From positions 1 to 64,000 of the forward strand of contig CBDHES010000026.1 in assembly GCA_965262175.1 (NCBI GenBank): DNA of 64,000 nucleotides, read 5' to 3'. Position numbers and translations under genes: made by a program. This DNA comes from CADEDH01 sp965262175 (lineage in GTDB: Bacteria > Actinomycetota > Acidimicrobiia > Acidimicrobiales > SZUA-35). Positions 48,324 to 55,714 of the stretch are shown piece by piece. Each line of letters opens with the position of its first letter. Positions within the stretch are counted from its first letter, which is position 1. The notes beneath the pieces are model-generated. The model saw nothing but the letters and a program-made list of their open reading frames with translations. It ran no database searches and had not been told where the DNA came from.

Positions 48324-49514
48324 TCAGGGCGCCAGGTCGACCGGTACCTCGCGGGGGCCTCGAACCTGGGTTCCGCTCCACCGGACCTCGGCCCCGGGGG
48401 TCAGCCGGAACGTCGGGAAGCGCTCCAGCCACGCCTCGATCGCCACCCGCAGCTCCATCCGGGCCAGATTCGAGCCGAGGCAACGGTGAATGCCGATGCC
48501 GAAGGCGAAGTGTCGGTTCCGGGCCCGATCGATCAGGACCTCGTCGGGCCGATCGAACTTCTCGGGGTCCCGGTTTCCGGCGGGGAAGGGGAGCAGGACC
48601 TTGTCCCCGGTCGAGACCGGGCAGCCGGCGATCTCGGTGTCGGCCGTCGCTACCCGGGCCATCGTCACCGGCGCATAGGCCCGCAGCAGTTCCTCGACCG
48701 CCGTCGCCATGAGACCGGGGTCGGCGACGAGCCGATCCCGGTCGTCGGGGTGGGTCGCCAGGTGCCAGAGGCTCGAGCCGATCGAGCTCCACGTCGTGTC
48801 GATACCGGCCATCAAGAGCAGGAAGCACGTCCCCAGCACGTGCTTGGGGGTCAGGGGAGCGCCGTCGAGCTCGGCGTCGAGTAGCTGACTGATCAGGTCG
48901 TCGCCCGGCGCCTCTCGGCGATCGGCCACCTGCTCCTCGAAGTAGTCGAGGATCTCCTTGGTCGCCCGCCGCCCCAGCTCGGGTTCCGAGGCCGACCGCT
49001 GGAAGATGTCGATCGCCCAGCCCGTGAACCGCGCCTCGTCGGCCGCAGGTATACCCAGCAGGTGGCTGATCACCCGCACCGGGATGTGTTGGGCGTACTC
49101 CCCGGCGGCGTCGGCGGTCGATCGGCCGGCCATGGCGTCGAGCAGCTCGGTGGCGATCTGCCGGGTCTTCGGCTCCAGCTCGTCGACGGCCCGGGGGCTG
49201 AAGAAGGGGAGCAGGATCCGGCGGGCGTCGGTGTGGAAGGGCGGGTCTGACGTGATCGGCGGCGCCACGAGCAGCTTGGTGTCGGGCAGCGGGGGCACCA
49301 CGCCCACGTCGCGCGACGAGAAGGTGTCGGTGTCGTAGGCCACGGCGGTGATCGTGTCCCAGGTGGTGGGAAGGAATGATCCCCCCAACCGGTCGGTGTG
49401 GGCGACGGGGCAGCCGGTGCGCAACCCATCCCAGATGGGATACGGATCGCGCTGGTACGCCGGGTCGGTGATGTCGAAGTCGGTGGCCCAGTCGGCGACC
49501 TGATCACGTTCCAT
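48324..49514 (-). CDS. Cytochrome P450
   Basis: A 396-residue P450 with I-helix A-G-I-D-T-T (236-241), ExxR (Glu275-Arg278) and haem loop F-G-I-G-I-H-R-C-L-G (Cys345). It lies 163 nt upstream of cvnA on the same strand. Some Streptomyces conservons include a P450 gene, but there it follows cvnD, so this could be a rearranged member or a chance neighbour. ATG 49514 has GAGGAG 7 nt upstream and a TAGCGT -10 (49541-49546). Substrate unknown. Confidence 0.88.
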   Translation of the reverse strand: MERDQVADWATDFDITDPAYQRDPYPIWDGLRTGCPVAHTDRLGGSFLPTTWDTITAVAYDTDTFSSRDVGVVPPLPDTKLLVAPPITSDPPFHTDARRILLPFFSPRAVDELEPKTRQIATELLDAMAGRSTADAAGEYAQHIPVRVISHLLGIPAADEARFTGWAIDIFQRSASEPELGRRATKEILDYFEEQVADRREAPGDDLISQLLDAELDGAPLTPKHVLGTCFLLLMAGIDTTWSSIGSSLWHLATHPDDRDRLVADPGLMATAVEELLRAYAPVTMARVATADTEIAGCPVSTGDKVLLPFPAGNRDPEKFDRPDEVLIDRARNRHFAFGIGIHRCLGSNLARMELRVAIEAWLERFPTFRLTPGAEVRWSGTQVRGPREVPVDLAP

Positions 49515-49540
49515 GGCAGCTCCTCGTGACGGTGAGAACG

Positions 49541-49546
49541 ACGCTA
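49541..49546 (-). promoter_or_regulatory. -10 element TAGCGT of the P450 gene at 48324-49514
   Basis: TAGCGT on the minus strand, 26 nt before ATG 49514, giving a short leader that contains GAGGAG. It lies back to back with the dodecin promoter. Confidence 0.4.
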
Positions 49547-49581
49547 TGTCGCTCGCCCGAGCGCCTCAAGTCGGCACCCAC

Positions 49582-49587
49582 TACATT
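49582..49587 (+). promoter_or_regulatory. -10 element TACATT of the dodecin gene
   Basis: TACATT ends 7 nt before ATG 49595, with no Shine-Dalgarno: leaderless spacing. Confidence 0.4.
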
Positions 49588-49594
49588 CACCCCC

Positions 49595-49813
49595 ATGTCG
49601 GAGAGCGTGTACAACGTCATCGAACTGATCGGCACCAGCGCCGAATCGTGGGAGAAGGCGACGGCCAACGCAGTGGCCGAGGCCGCACGGACGTTGCGCG
49701 ACCTTCGCGTCGCCCGGGTCATCGAGCAGGACGTGACCGTGGAGGACGGCGAGATCGTTCTGTTCCGGTCCAAGGTTCGGCTGTCGTTCAAGCACGAAGC
49801 CCCGTTGGCCTGA
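49595..49813 (+). CDS. Dodecin
   Basis: A 72-residue flavin-binding protein that forms hollow dodecamers storing or sequestering FMN/riboflavin. The family signature is complete: V-Y-N-V-I-E-L-I-G-T-S-A-E-S-W-E, A-A-R-T-L-R-D-L, V-I-E-Q-D-V. As in the common bacterial subgroup, the flavin-sandwiching Trp of archaeal and mycobacterial dodecins is not present at the A-R-V position. The next gene begins 2 nt after the stop and opens with a second dodecin-like domain. Confidence 0.93.
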   Translation: MSESVYNVIELIGTSAESWEKATANAVAEAARTLRDLRVARVIEQDVTVEDGEIVLFRSKVRLSFKHEAPLA

Positions 49814-49815
49814 TC

Positions 49816-50565
49816 ATGCCCGAGTCGACCCCGATCGCCGGCGCCAGCCGCGAGCACACCTACCGGGTGATCCGCCTCGTCGGTACATCGCCCACCTCGT
49901 GGGAGGATGCCGCCCGGGTCGGGGTGGCCGAGGCGGCCAAGACCATCACCCAACTCGAGCGGGCGACCGTGGTCGAGATGGACGCCATGGTCCGAGACGG
50001 GGATGCGCTTCACTATCGGGTCGAGCTCGAGGTGGCGTTCCAGCTCGACCGGAGCCGACCGAGCGAGATCCAGGGCCAGCCCGACGTCGTCGTCCGCCGC
50101 TTTCTCATCGTGGCCAACGAGACCCTGGCCCGGGACAAGGTGCCGGCGCTGGTGGCCGCCCGGGATGCCGCCGGCCCGGCCGAGTTCCACATCCTCGTGC
50201 CGGCGACCCGCTCCCGAGAGACCCGGCAGCTGACCTCGATGGCCGGCGATCCCTTGTCGGGCTACGCGGTCACCGACACCGCCGGGCTCGACGAGGCGAT
50301 CGCTCGCGACCGGGCCGATGCCGACGCCCGGTTGGCCTCGTTCACCGCCAAGCTGGCCGACCAGGGGGTGAGCTTCACCAGCGAGATCGGGAGCAGCGAT
50401 CCGTTCCAGGCGATCGCCAACGTCATGGTCCGGTCGAGCTTCGACGAGGTCATCATCTCCACCCTCCCGACCTCGGTCTCCCGATGGCTGCGGATCGACC
50501 TGCCGAGCAGGGTCCGTCGGGCCTACCCGGTGCCGGTGGTGGTGGTCACCGTCGACGCCACCTGA
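49816..50565 (+). CDS. Dodecin-like domain fused to a Usp-like domain
   Basis: A 249-residue protein from ATG 49816. Residues 15-79 align without gaps to the preceding dodecin (27 of 63 identical by my count), including Y-R-V-I-R-L-V-G-T-S-P-T-S-W-E and V-E-M-D-A-M-V. Residues about 91-247 form an alpha/beta domain resembling universal stress proteins: V-R-R-F-L-I-V-A-N-E-T-L, H-I-L-V-P-A-T, then D-E-V-I-I-S-T-L-P and P-V-P-V-V-V-V-T-V. If the dodecin part assembles, twelve Usp-like domains would surround a flavin shell. I know of no characterised protein of this design. Almost certainly co-transcribed with the dodecin gene. Confidence 0.85.
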   Translation: MPESTPIAGASREHTYRVIRLVGTSPTSWEDAARVGVAEAAKTITQLERATVVEMDAMVRDGDALHYRVELEVAFQLDRSRPSEIQGQPDVVVRRFLIVANETLARDKVPALVAARDAAGPAEFHILVPATRSRETRQLTSMAGDPLSGYAVTDTAGLDEAIARDRADADARLASFTAKLADQGVSFTSEIGSSDPFQAIANVMVRSSFDEVIISTLPTSVSRWLRIDLPSRVRRAYPVPVVVVTVDAT

Positions 50566-50614
50566 GTACGGCCCCGATGGCGGACCGCCCAGCGACCGCC
50601 GCCCCGAGGGGCAC

Positions 50615-51625
50615 TCAGTAGGCGAGGACGGCGAAGACCGGGGGGAGTCCGGAAGCGAGCAGGCCCCACGAGCCGTCGTCGGTCACCCGCCACACCTCGC
50701 CCTCGTCGGTCCCGACGAGGACGCCGCCCGGTCGAGCCGGGTCGACGGCCAGACCGTGGAAGTTGGCCGCGCTCGGGGAGTGGTCGGCGTCGCCGAGCGA
50801 ACGCCACGAGTCACCACCATCGGTCGAGCGGTACAACATCGCCTGGGCGCCGCCCTCGTCGCGAGCGCTGGCGAACGCCGTCGGAGCGCTGGCCACGGTC
50901 AGCCCATGGGGTGGTCGGGGGTCGATGCACATCGGGCGGGAGTACCGGGGCGTGACCCCCGACCAGGCGTAGGACCACGTGGCCCCCCGATCGTCCGAGC
51001 GGAACACGCCGGCATTGGGTTCGACCATCTCGGCGATGCCATCGAATCGGCCGTAGCCGGTCGAGGCGTAGATCCGCGTGGGGACAGCCGGGTCGAGGGT
51101 CAGCACGTGGAGGTCGGGGTTGTCGCCGGGCAGCGTCAGCGACCACGTGGCGCCACCGTCGTCGCTCCGCATGATCCCGCCGACCTCAACGCCGACCCAG
51201 AGGCGGTCCGGGTCGTCCGGGTCTATGGCGATCGCCCGGGCCCGGCCGGGCTGGGGCGGCTCGACCGGCACACACCATCGGGCCGCGTCGGGCCCGGCGG
51301 TGAACGACGTGATCTCCGTCCACCGGTCGCCGCCATCGTCGCTGCGGAACAGCCCGGCCGGCTGGGTGACGGCCCACACCGGGCCGGTCGAACCCTGTCG
51401 GACCTGCCAGACCTCACGGTCGGCGAGCTCGGGGCCGTCCCAGGTCGAGCCGTCGTCGTCGGAGTGGTGCACCCCGGCGCCGGTCCCGGCGAACACGCGC
51501 CCGCCACAGCGGGCCAGATCCCGGACACCCCGGCTGACCAACACCTGCTCGGCGACCTCGGCGCACTCCGCCCCTCCGCCCTCGATGGCGAACACACCGG
51601 TGCTCGTACCGGCCAGAATCCTCAT
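50615..51625 (-). CDS. BNR/Asp-box repeat beta-propeller protein
   Basis: A 336-residue protein from ATG 51625 (GGGGGAGG 4 nt upstream). At least five Asp-box repeats are visible: S-D-D-D-G-S-T-W, S-D-D-G-G-D-R-W, S-D-D-G-G-A-T-W, S-D-D-R-G-A-T-W and S-T-D-G-G-D-S-W. They mark a sialidase- or photosynthesis-stability-factor-like propeller. There is no signal peptide, so it is cytoplasmic; such proteins are often binding scaffolds or glycosidase relatives. Function unknown. Confidence 0.82.
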   Translation of the reverse strand: MRILAGTSTGVFAIEGGGAECAEVAEQVLVSRGVRDLARCGGRVFAGTGAGVHHSDDDGSTWDGPELADREVWQVRQGSTGPVWAVTQPAGLFRSDDGGDRWTEITSFTAGPDAARWCVPVEPPQPGRARAIAIDPDDPDRLWVGVEVGGIMRSDDGGATWSLTLPGDNPDLHVLTLDPAVPTRIYASTGYGRFDGIAEMVEPNAGVFRSDDRGATWSYAWSGVTPRYSRPMCIDPRPPHGLTVASAPTAFASARDEGGAQAMLYRSTDGGDSWRSLGDADHSPSAANFHGLAVDPARPGGVLVGTDEGEVWRVTDDGSWGLLASGLPPVFAVLAY

Positions 51626-52351
51626 CGGACCTCCCCCGTCGGTCGGCTCAGTCTCACCGGCTCGCTCGCGGCGGTGCAAGCGCCCGGTCGGCCCCCATCG
51701 GTTATTGTTGCATTTGTATGACGAACGAAGGTAGGGGCCGCGTCCGATCCCGTCAGGGTGGGATCGTCTCTGTCGGCTGGTGGGGGTGCGGCTGATTGGC
51801 GTCGCATCGCGATGTTTCTCCTTGTAGAACGGTCGCCAGCTGGTTCCGGGGGCTGGGTTCGGTGCGTTTTCCGAGGTCGGGGGCGAATTTCGTGAGCAGC
51901 ATTGCTTACCGGGCTTGTTACGGATATGTTGCAGGTCGGCGCAGGGAACGAGCGACAGACGGGGCAGCCGTCGTTCGATCCTGATGGGCGGGCCGATCCT
52001 CTCCGGTGGGTCGGTACCCACGACCGAAAGGTCACCGAACGGTGGATTGTCCCAGCAACAGACGAACGGCGGCAGGCCGCATGCTCGAATCGGTCACGAT
52101 CGAGCTGCGAACGATCGTCTCGGCGATGTCCACAGCCCTTCTCAGCTCGAGTTCCCCCGGCGGGGACCCGGTGAGACCTGTGGTGGTAGCGTGCACCACC
52201 TCGTCCGGCAGGATCGTCGTCCGACGACGGTGATCCTCCTACGCCGGTCGCGCCGGAACAGGCGCTCACCAGCTCGCAGGGAATCGACCTCGATGTCTCG
52301 TCGCCCCACCATCGAGGTCGATTCCCTGTAATCCGCGGCGCGCTCCGCGGT
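51626..52351. other. Gene-free gap of about 0.7 kb
   Basis: No open frame here has convincing codon use or recognisable protein similarity. The stretch holds an AT-rich patch (51700-51720) that may contain the promoter of the BNR gene, hairpins at 51745-51766 and 52211-52236, and the perfect inverted repeat at 52277-52328. It could hold a small RNA or a decayed gene; I cannot tell which. Confidence 0.5.
52277..52328. repeat. Perfect 18-bp inverted repeat
   Basis: CAGGGAATCGACCTCGAT (52277-52294) is exactly matched by ATCGAGGTCGATTCCCTG (52311-52328) around a 16-nt loop. It lies 50 nt past the CoA-pyrophosphatase stop, beyond that gene's own hairpin terminator. Confidence 0.85.
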
Positions 52352-52377
52352 GCGCCGCCCCGGATCAGGGGCGGCGC
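52352..52377 (-). terminator. Hairpin right after the CoA-pyrophosphatase stop
   Basis: GCGCCGCCCC (52352-52361) pairs perfectly with GGGGCGGCGC (52368-52377), loop 6 nt, directly abutting the stop codon at 52378-52380. No U-tract. Confidence 0.6.
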
Positions 52378-52995
52378 TCACGAAAGCGGCGGGATGACGA
52401 ACGGTCGGTCGAGCCGATCGAAGAGGTCCGCCAGGAACCGAAGCGTCAGGCCCCACACGACCTGGTCGGGGTGATCCAGCTGGATACCGGGGAACGTCGC
52501 TCCGGCCGGCGGGTATACGTAGTCGATCCACCGGGCCGGATCGGTGAGAACGCCGAGCGGAACCCACACGACGTCGGCGACCTCGTAGTTGGGCTCGACC
52601 GGTGGCCGGTCCCCGGGGAGCCAGTAGCAATGGGCCGACACGGCGACCAGCCGGTTCGTCGCCCGGCCTCCGTCGAGATCGGCCAGGGAGCCGAGGAGCT
52701 CCGCGTCGGCCAGGTCGAGACCGATCTCCTCCCGTGTCTCTCGTGCTGCGGTCGCCGGCGAGTCGATGTCCTCCGGCTCGGCCCGGCCACCGGGGAACGC
52801 CATCTGTCCCGACCACGGATCGCCGGGCGACGTCGCCCGCTGGATGAACAGCAGCTCGGCGTCGTCGCCCTCCGGTCGCAGGATCGCCGCCACCGACGCC
52901 CGCGGAAGGTCGACGGAGATGGCGTGCACCTTCGGGGTTGCCGACAGCAACTCGCGGAGCGAGATCGGATCGAAGGGGGAGCGGGGAGGGTTCAT
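52378..52995 (-). CDS. Nudix hydrolase, CoA-pyrophosphatase type
   Basis: A 205-residue Nudix protein from ATG 52995. The Nudix box is intact (A-A-R-E-T-R-E-E-I-G-L), preceded by the CoA-pyrophosphatase-type Q-M-A-F-P-G-G-R-A-E-P-E-D. Such enzymes cleave CoA to phosphopantetheine and adenosine diphosphate, probably removing oxidised CoA. It is divergent from the SCO6745-like gene. A TAACCT hexamer on the minus strand lies upstream. Confidence 0.88.
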   Translation of the reverse strand: MNPPRSPFDPISLRELLSATPKVHAISVDLPRASVAAILRPEGDDAELLFIQRATSPGDPWSGQMAFPGGRAEPEDIDSPATAARETREEIGLDLADAELLGSLADLDGGRATNRLVAVSAHCYWLPGDRPPVEPNYEVADVVWVPLGVLTDPARWIDYVYPPAGATFPGIQLDHPDQVVWGLTLRFLADLFDRLDRPFVIPPLS

Positions 52996-53043
52996 GGGAA
53001 AGGTCGGCTCGGTCGCCTGTGGCGTCGAGCCCGGCCCGGAGGT

Positions 53044-53049
53044 TAGCGT
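53044..53049 (+). promoter_or_regulatory. -10 element TAGCGT of the second SCO6745-like gene
   Basis: TAGCGT ends 6 nt before GTG 53056: leaderless spacing. Confidence 0.4.
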
Positions 53050-53055
53050 GCCGAG

Positions 53056-53811
53056 GTGACTCCGCTCGATGTGCTGCGCCGGACCGCTCGACCGATCCTG
53101 GAGTACGGCCGGGGTTGGATGGCCGACCGGGCCACCTACGGCCAGGGTCTGGCGATCGGGCTGGAGCAACCGTTCTCGTTCTGGGTGAACGGTCGCGCCG
53201 GGGTGATGGGCGACGTGGATGCCGACCTGGCGGCGGCGGCCATCGGGTTCATGGAACCGTCGATGGTCCGCAAGATGTGGGAGGGGCGACCGGCCGACCT
53301 GACGCCGGGCGCCGCCTCGCTGGCGTACCGGGACGCCGCGGCCGAGTGGGGACGTGGGATCCTGGCCGATCACCCCACCGACGAGCTGACCGAGCTGGTC
53401 TCCCTGGCCGAGCGGATCGCCAGCGCCGCCAACCCGTCGGTGGGGATCCTGTTCGCCGGCTGGCGCAACCTCCCCCTGCCAGGCGATCCGCCCGGAGCGG
53501 CGACCGTCGTGCTCAACGTCCTTCGCGAGCTGCGGGGTGGGGCCCACCTGTCGGCGGTCCAGGCGGCCGGGATCGGCCCGGTCGGAGCGATCATCTCGGC
53601 CGACGACCAGGTCCGCGGTGGGCCGGCCGGCGCGGCCCGGTTCGGCTGGCCGGAACCCCATCCCGATCCCGACACCGAGCGGCGGCGGATCGCCGAGGAC
53701 CTGACCGACGCCATCTGCCTGCCGGCCTACGAGACGCTGTCGGAGGCCGAGGGCGCCCGGTTCGTCGAACTCGTCACGGCGATCCGGGCTGCGGCCGGCG
53801 AGATCGGCTGA
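53056..53811 (+). CDS. SCO6745-like actinobacterial protein, second member
   Basis: A 251-residue helical protein. It contains A-I-G-L-E-Q-P-F-S-F-W-V-N-G-R-A-G-V-M and a C-terminal winged-helix-like stretch with E-A-E-G-A-R-F-V. The layout is similar to the product of 17245-18129 (Trp/Phe-rich block near residues 30-45, helical middle, wHTH-like end), though identity is low. No membrane segment or catalytic motif is obvious. Function unknown. Confidence 0.65.
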   Translation: MTPLDVLRRTARPILEYGRGWMADRATYGQGLAIGLEQPFSFWVNGRAGVMGDVDADLAAAAIGFMEPSMVRKMWEGRPADLTPGAASLAYRDAAAEWGRGILADHPTDELTELVSLAERIASAANPSVGILFAGWRNLPLPGDPPGAATVVLNVLRELRGGAHLSAVQAAGIGPVGAIISADDQVRGGPAGAARFGWPEPHPDPDTERRRIAEDLTDAICLPAYETLSEAEGARFVELVTAIRAAAGEIG

Positions 53812-53859
53812 TCGGGGGTCGGCCCGGCGGGCTGGGCCCGGAGGGTTACCCATGTCAGC

Positions 53860-54711
53860 GTGGCCGGTCGCCCCGTACCGTCGGTGGGGGTGGCGGGCTG
53901 GCCGGTGAGGTACTCCTCCCGAGGCGGATCGGGCCGGAGCGGCGGGCGATCGGGTGATCTGACGTCGATCGGCGCGGCCCTGGTCCTGGGTGCTCTCCTC
54001 GCCCTGGCGGCCGACGCCCGGACGGCGGCCGTCGCCGCCAGCGTGGTCCCGCTCGACGGGCCCTCGGCGCAGCCGGTCCCCGGGCCCCGAGTGGCCGGAG
54101 AGGCCGCGGCGCCGGAACCAGGCTCCGAGGCGACGGATTCGCTACGGGACGACGAGGTGTTGGTGGCCGCTGTCGACCGTGCCACCGTGTCGGTCCACGG
54201 CACCGTCGACGGTCGACCCGTCGCCGGCAGCGGCTTCACGGTCGACGGGCGGGTGGTGACCAATGGCCACGTGGTCGGCTCCGGACCGACGGCGACCGTC
54301 GACGACGGGCAGGCCATCGCCGGTCACCTCGTCATCGCCACCGCAGGGCGGCGAGACCTGGCACTCCTGGTGCCGACCGAACCGGATCGGCGATCGGTCG
54401 CCAACCTGGCGCTCGCCGACCACGATCCGATCGCCGGTCGGCCCGTGCTCCTGGCGGGGCGGATCAACGGTCGGCTCGAGCTGATCGACGCGACGGTGCA
54501 GGGCGTCGTCGGCGGGGCGGCGTACGGGATCGACGGTCCGGTCGTCCTCATCGAGGGAGCGAGCTGGCCCGGCCTGTCCGGCGGTCCGGTCGTGTCCTCG
54601 GGGGGCGAGGTGGTCGCCGTTCTCCAAGCGCTCGATCGAGCGACCGGGCTGGCGATCGCCATCCCGGTTTCCGAGCTCGACGATCTGCTCACCGCGACCG
54701 GAGCCGGCTGA
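53860..54711 (+). CDS. Membrane-anchored trypsin-like serine protease
   Basis: A 283-residue protein from GTG 53860 (GTG 53905 is an alternative that removes 15 residues). A hydrophobic helix at about 36-58 anchors or exports it, and a Pro/Ala-rich linker follows. The protease triad is His137 in V-T-N-G-H-V-V, Asp166 in R-R-D-L-A-L-L and Ser240 in P-G-L-S-G-G-P. This is the DegP/MarP-like S1C fold without a PDZ domain, resembling secreted actinobacterial proteases. A short ATG ORF (53852-53908) ends in a GTGA overlap with the alternative start. Confidence 0.82.
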   Translation: MAGRPVPSVGVAGWPVRYSSRGGSGRSGGRSGDLTSIGAALVLGALLALAADARTAAVAASVVPLDGPSAQPVPGPRVAGEAAAPEPGSEATDSLRDDEVLVAAVDRATVSVHGTVDGRPVAGSGFTVDGRVVTNGHVVGSGPTATVDDGQAIAGHLVIATAGRRDLALLVPTEPDRRSVANLALADHDPIAGRPVLLAGRINGRLELIDATVQGVVGGAAYGIDGPVVLIEGASWPGLSGGPVVSSGGEVVAVLQALDRATGLAIAIPVSELDDLLTATGAG

Positions 54712-54805
54712 GGGCTACCATCGCCAGATCCGCCGCACGACATCCGATCCGCCGCGCGCCACCGAGGTCGTCGACCCCGGGGCGACGTCGACCCGTACCC
54801 CGGGA

Positions 54806-55645
54806 TTGGGGCTCGGGCTGTCGGCCATCCTCGGCCGTACCCCCGACCCCGGCGACGGCCCCCTTCGCCAGCTGGTGGGTCGTCCGTCGAGGGAGCGAGC
54901 CGCTCGGGTCGCCCAGTTCGCCGCCGAGGTGGCGCTGGAGGTCGTGGCCGAGGCCTTCGAGGCCGAGGCCGTCCTGCTCGCCTACCGGGAGCCGACGCGG
55001 TCGGCGCCGCTCGTGGCCGGCCGGTTCCCGCCCAGCTGGAGCGAGACCACCGGGCTCCGGTTCGAGCTGTCGGGTCACCTGTGGGCACACGTCACCGCCG
55101 ACGCCGACCCGTCGCGCACCGTGCGGCTGGCCGACCGGTCGGTCTGGCTCGGCCGCCGACCCCGTGGCGGTGGCGTGGTCGGCCTGGCCGTGGTCACCAC
55201 CGCGACGCCGTCCGAACGTGACCGCCAGGCGATGTCCCGCATGCTCGGTTCGGTGGCGGGGGCGTTCGGTCACGCCGCTCACGGGTCCGGCATCGATGGA
55301 GCGCAGGGGCCGTGGACCGACCTCGCCGTCCGCTCCCGCCCCGTGAGCCTGCCGGTGGGCGAGCGGTGGTCGGCCGAGGTCGCGGTCACCGACCGGGGTC
55401 AGCGGCGGAGCCGGCGGGCCGACCATCGGGATCACGACCTGGCGGTGGCCCACGCCGCGGCCTCGCTGGCGCCGAGCGAGGTCGAGGTCTCCTTCGCCGG
55501 CCGGGCGGCGGTCGACGGATCAGCGGTCTCGGTCGTCGTCCTCGTCGAAGCCGGCTCGGCTCCGCTCCTCGGGCTGTCGGTGACCGCCGTCGACGATCCC
55601 TCGGGACCGGCCCGGGCGGTGTGGGCGGCGCTCGTCGACCGATGA
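54806..55645 (+). CDS. Hypothetical protein
   Basis: A 279-residue protein from TTG 54806. It is rich in Val, Ala, Arg and Asp, with a possible GAF-like alternation of helices and strands (E-A-V-L-L-A-Y-R-E-P, G-V-V-G-L-A-V-V, S-V-V-V-L-V-E-A-G) but no diagnostic motif. No signal peptide or membrane helix. It sits between the protease and the penicillin-binding protein on the same strand. Function unknown. Confidence 0.55.
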   Translation: MGLGLSAILGRTPDPGDGPLRQLVGRPSRERAARVAQFAAEVALEVVAEAFEAEAVLLAYREPTRSAPLVAGRFPPSWSETTGLRFELSGHLWAHVTADADPSRTVRLADRSVWLGRRPRGGGVVGLAVVTTATPSERDRQAMSRMLGSVAGAFGHAAHGSGIDGAQGPWTDLAVRSRPVSLPVGERWSAEVAVTDRGQRRSRRADHRDHDLAVAHAAASLAPSEVEVSFAGRAAVDGSAVSVVVLVEAGSAPLLGLSVTAVDDPSGPARAVWAALVDR

Positions 55646-55700
55646 GGTGACGGTCATGCGAAGCCTGGGCCCGTGCCTACGTTGGGTCGGCGACCGAGGC

Positions 55701-55706
55701 TACGAT
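55701..55706 (+). promoter_or_regulatory. -10 element TACGAT of the penicillin-binding protein gene
   Basis: TACGAT ends 8 nt before GTG 55715, with no Shine-Dalgarno. Confidence 0.4.
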
Positions 55707-55714
55707 GAACGACG

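Noticed and set aside
46283..48712. Plus-strand 809-codon open frame opposite cvnA
   Set aside because: Antisense shadow; the minus strand encodes a full conservon sensor with ATPase motifs.
53852..53908. An 18-codon ATG ORF ending in GTGA overlap with an alternative protease start
   Set aside because: There is no clear -10 or Shine-Dalgarno at its start, and GTG 53860 already gives a plausible protease N-terminus.
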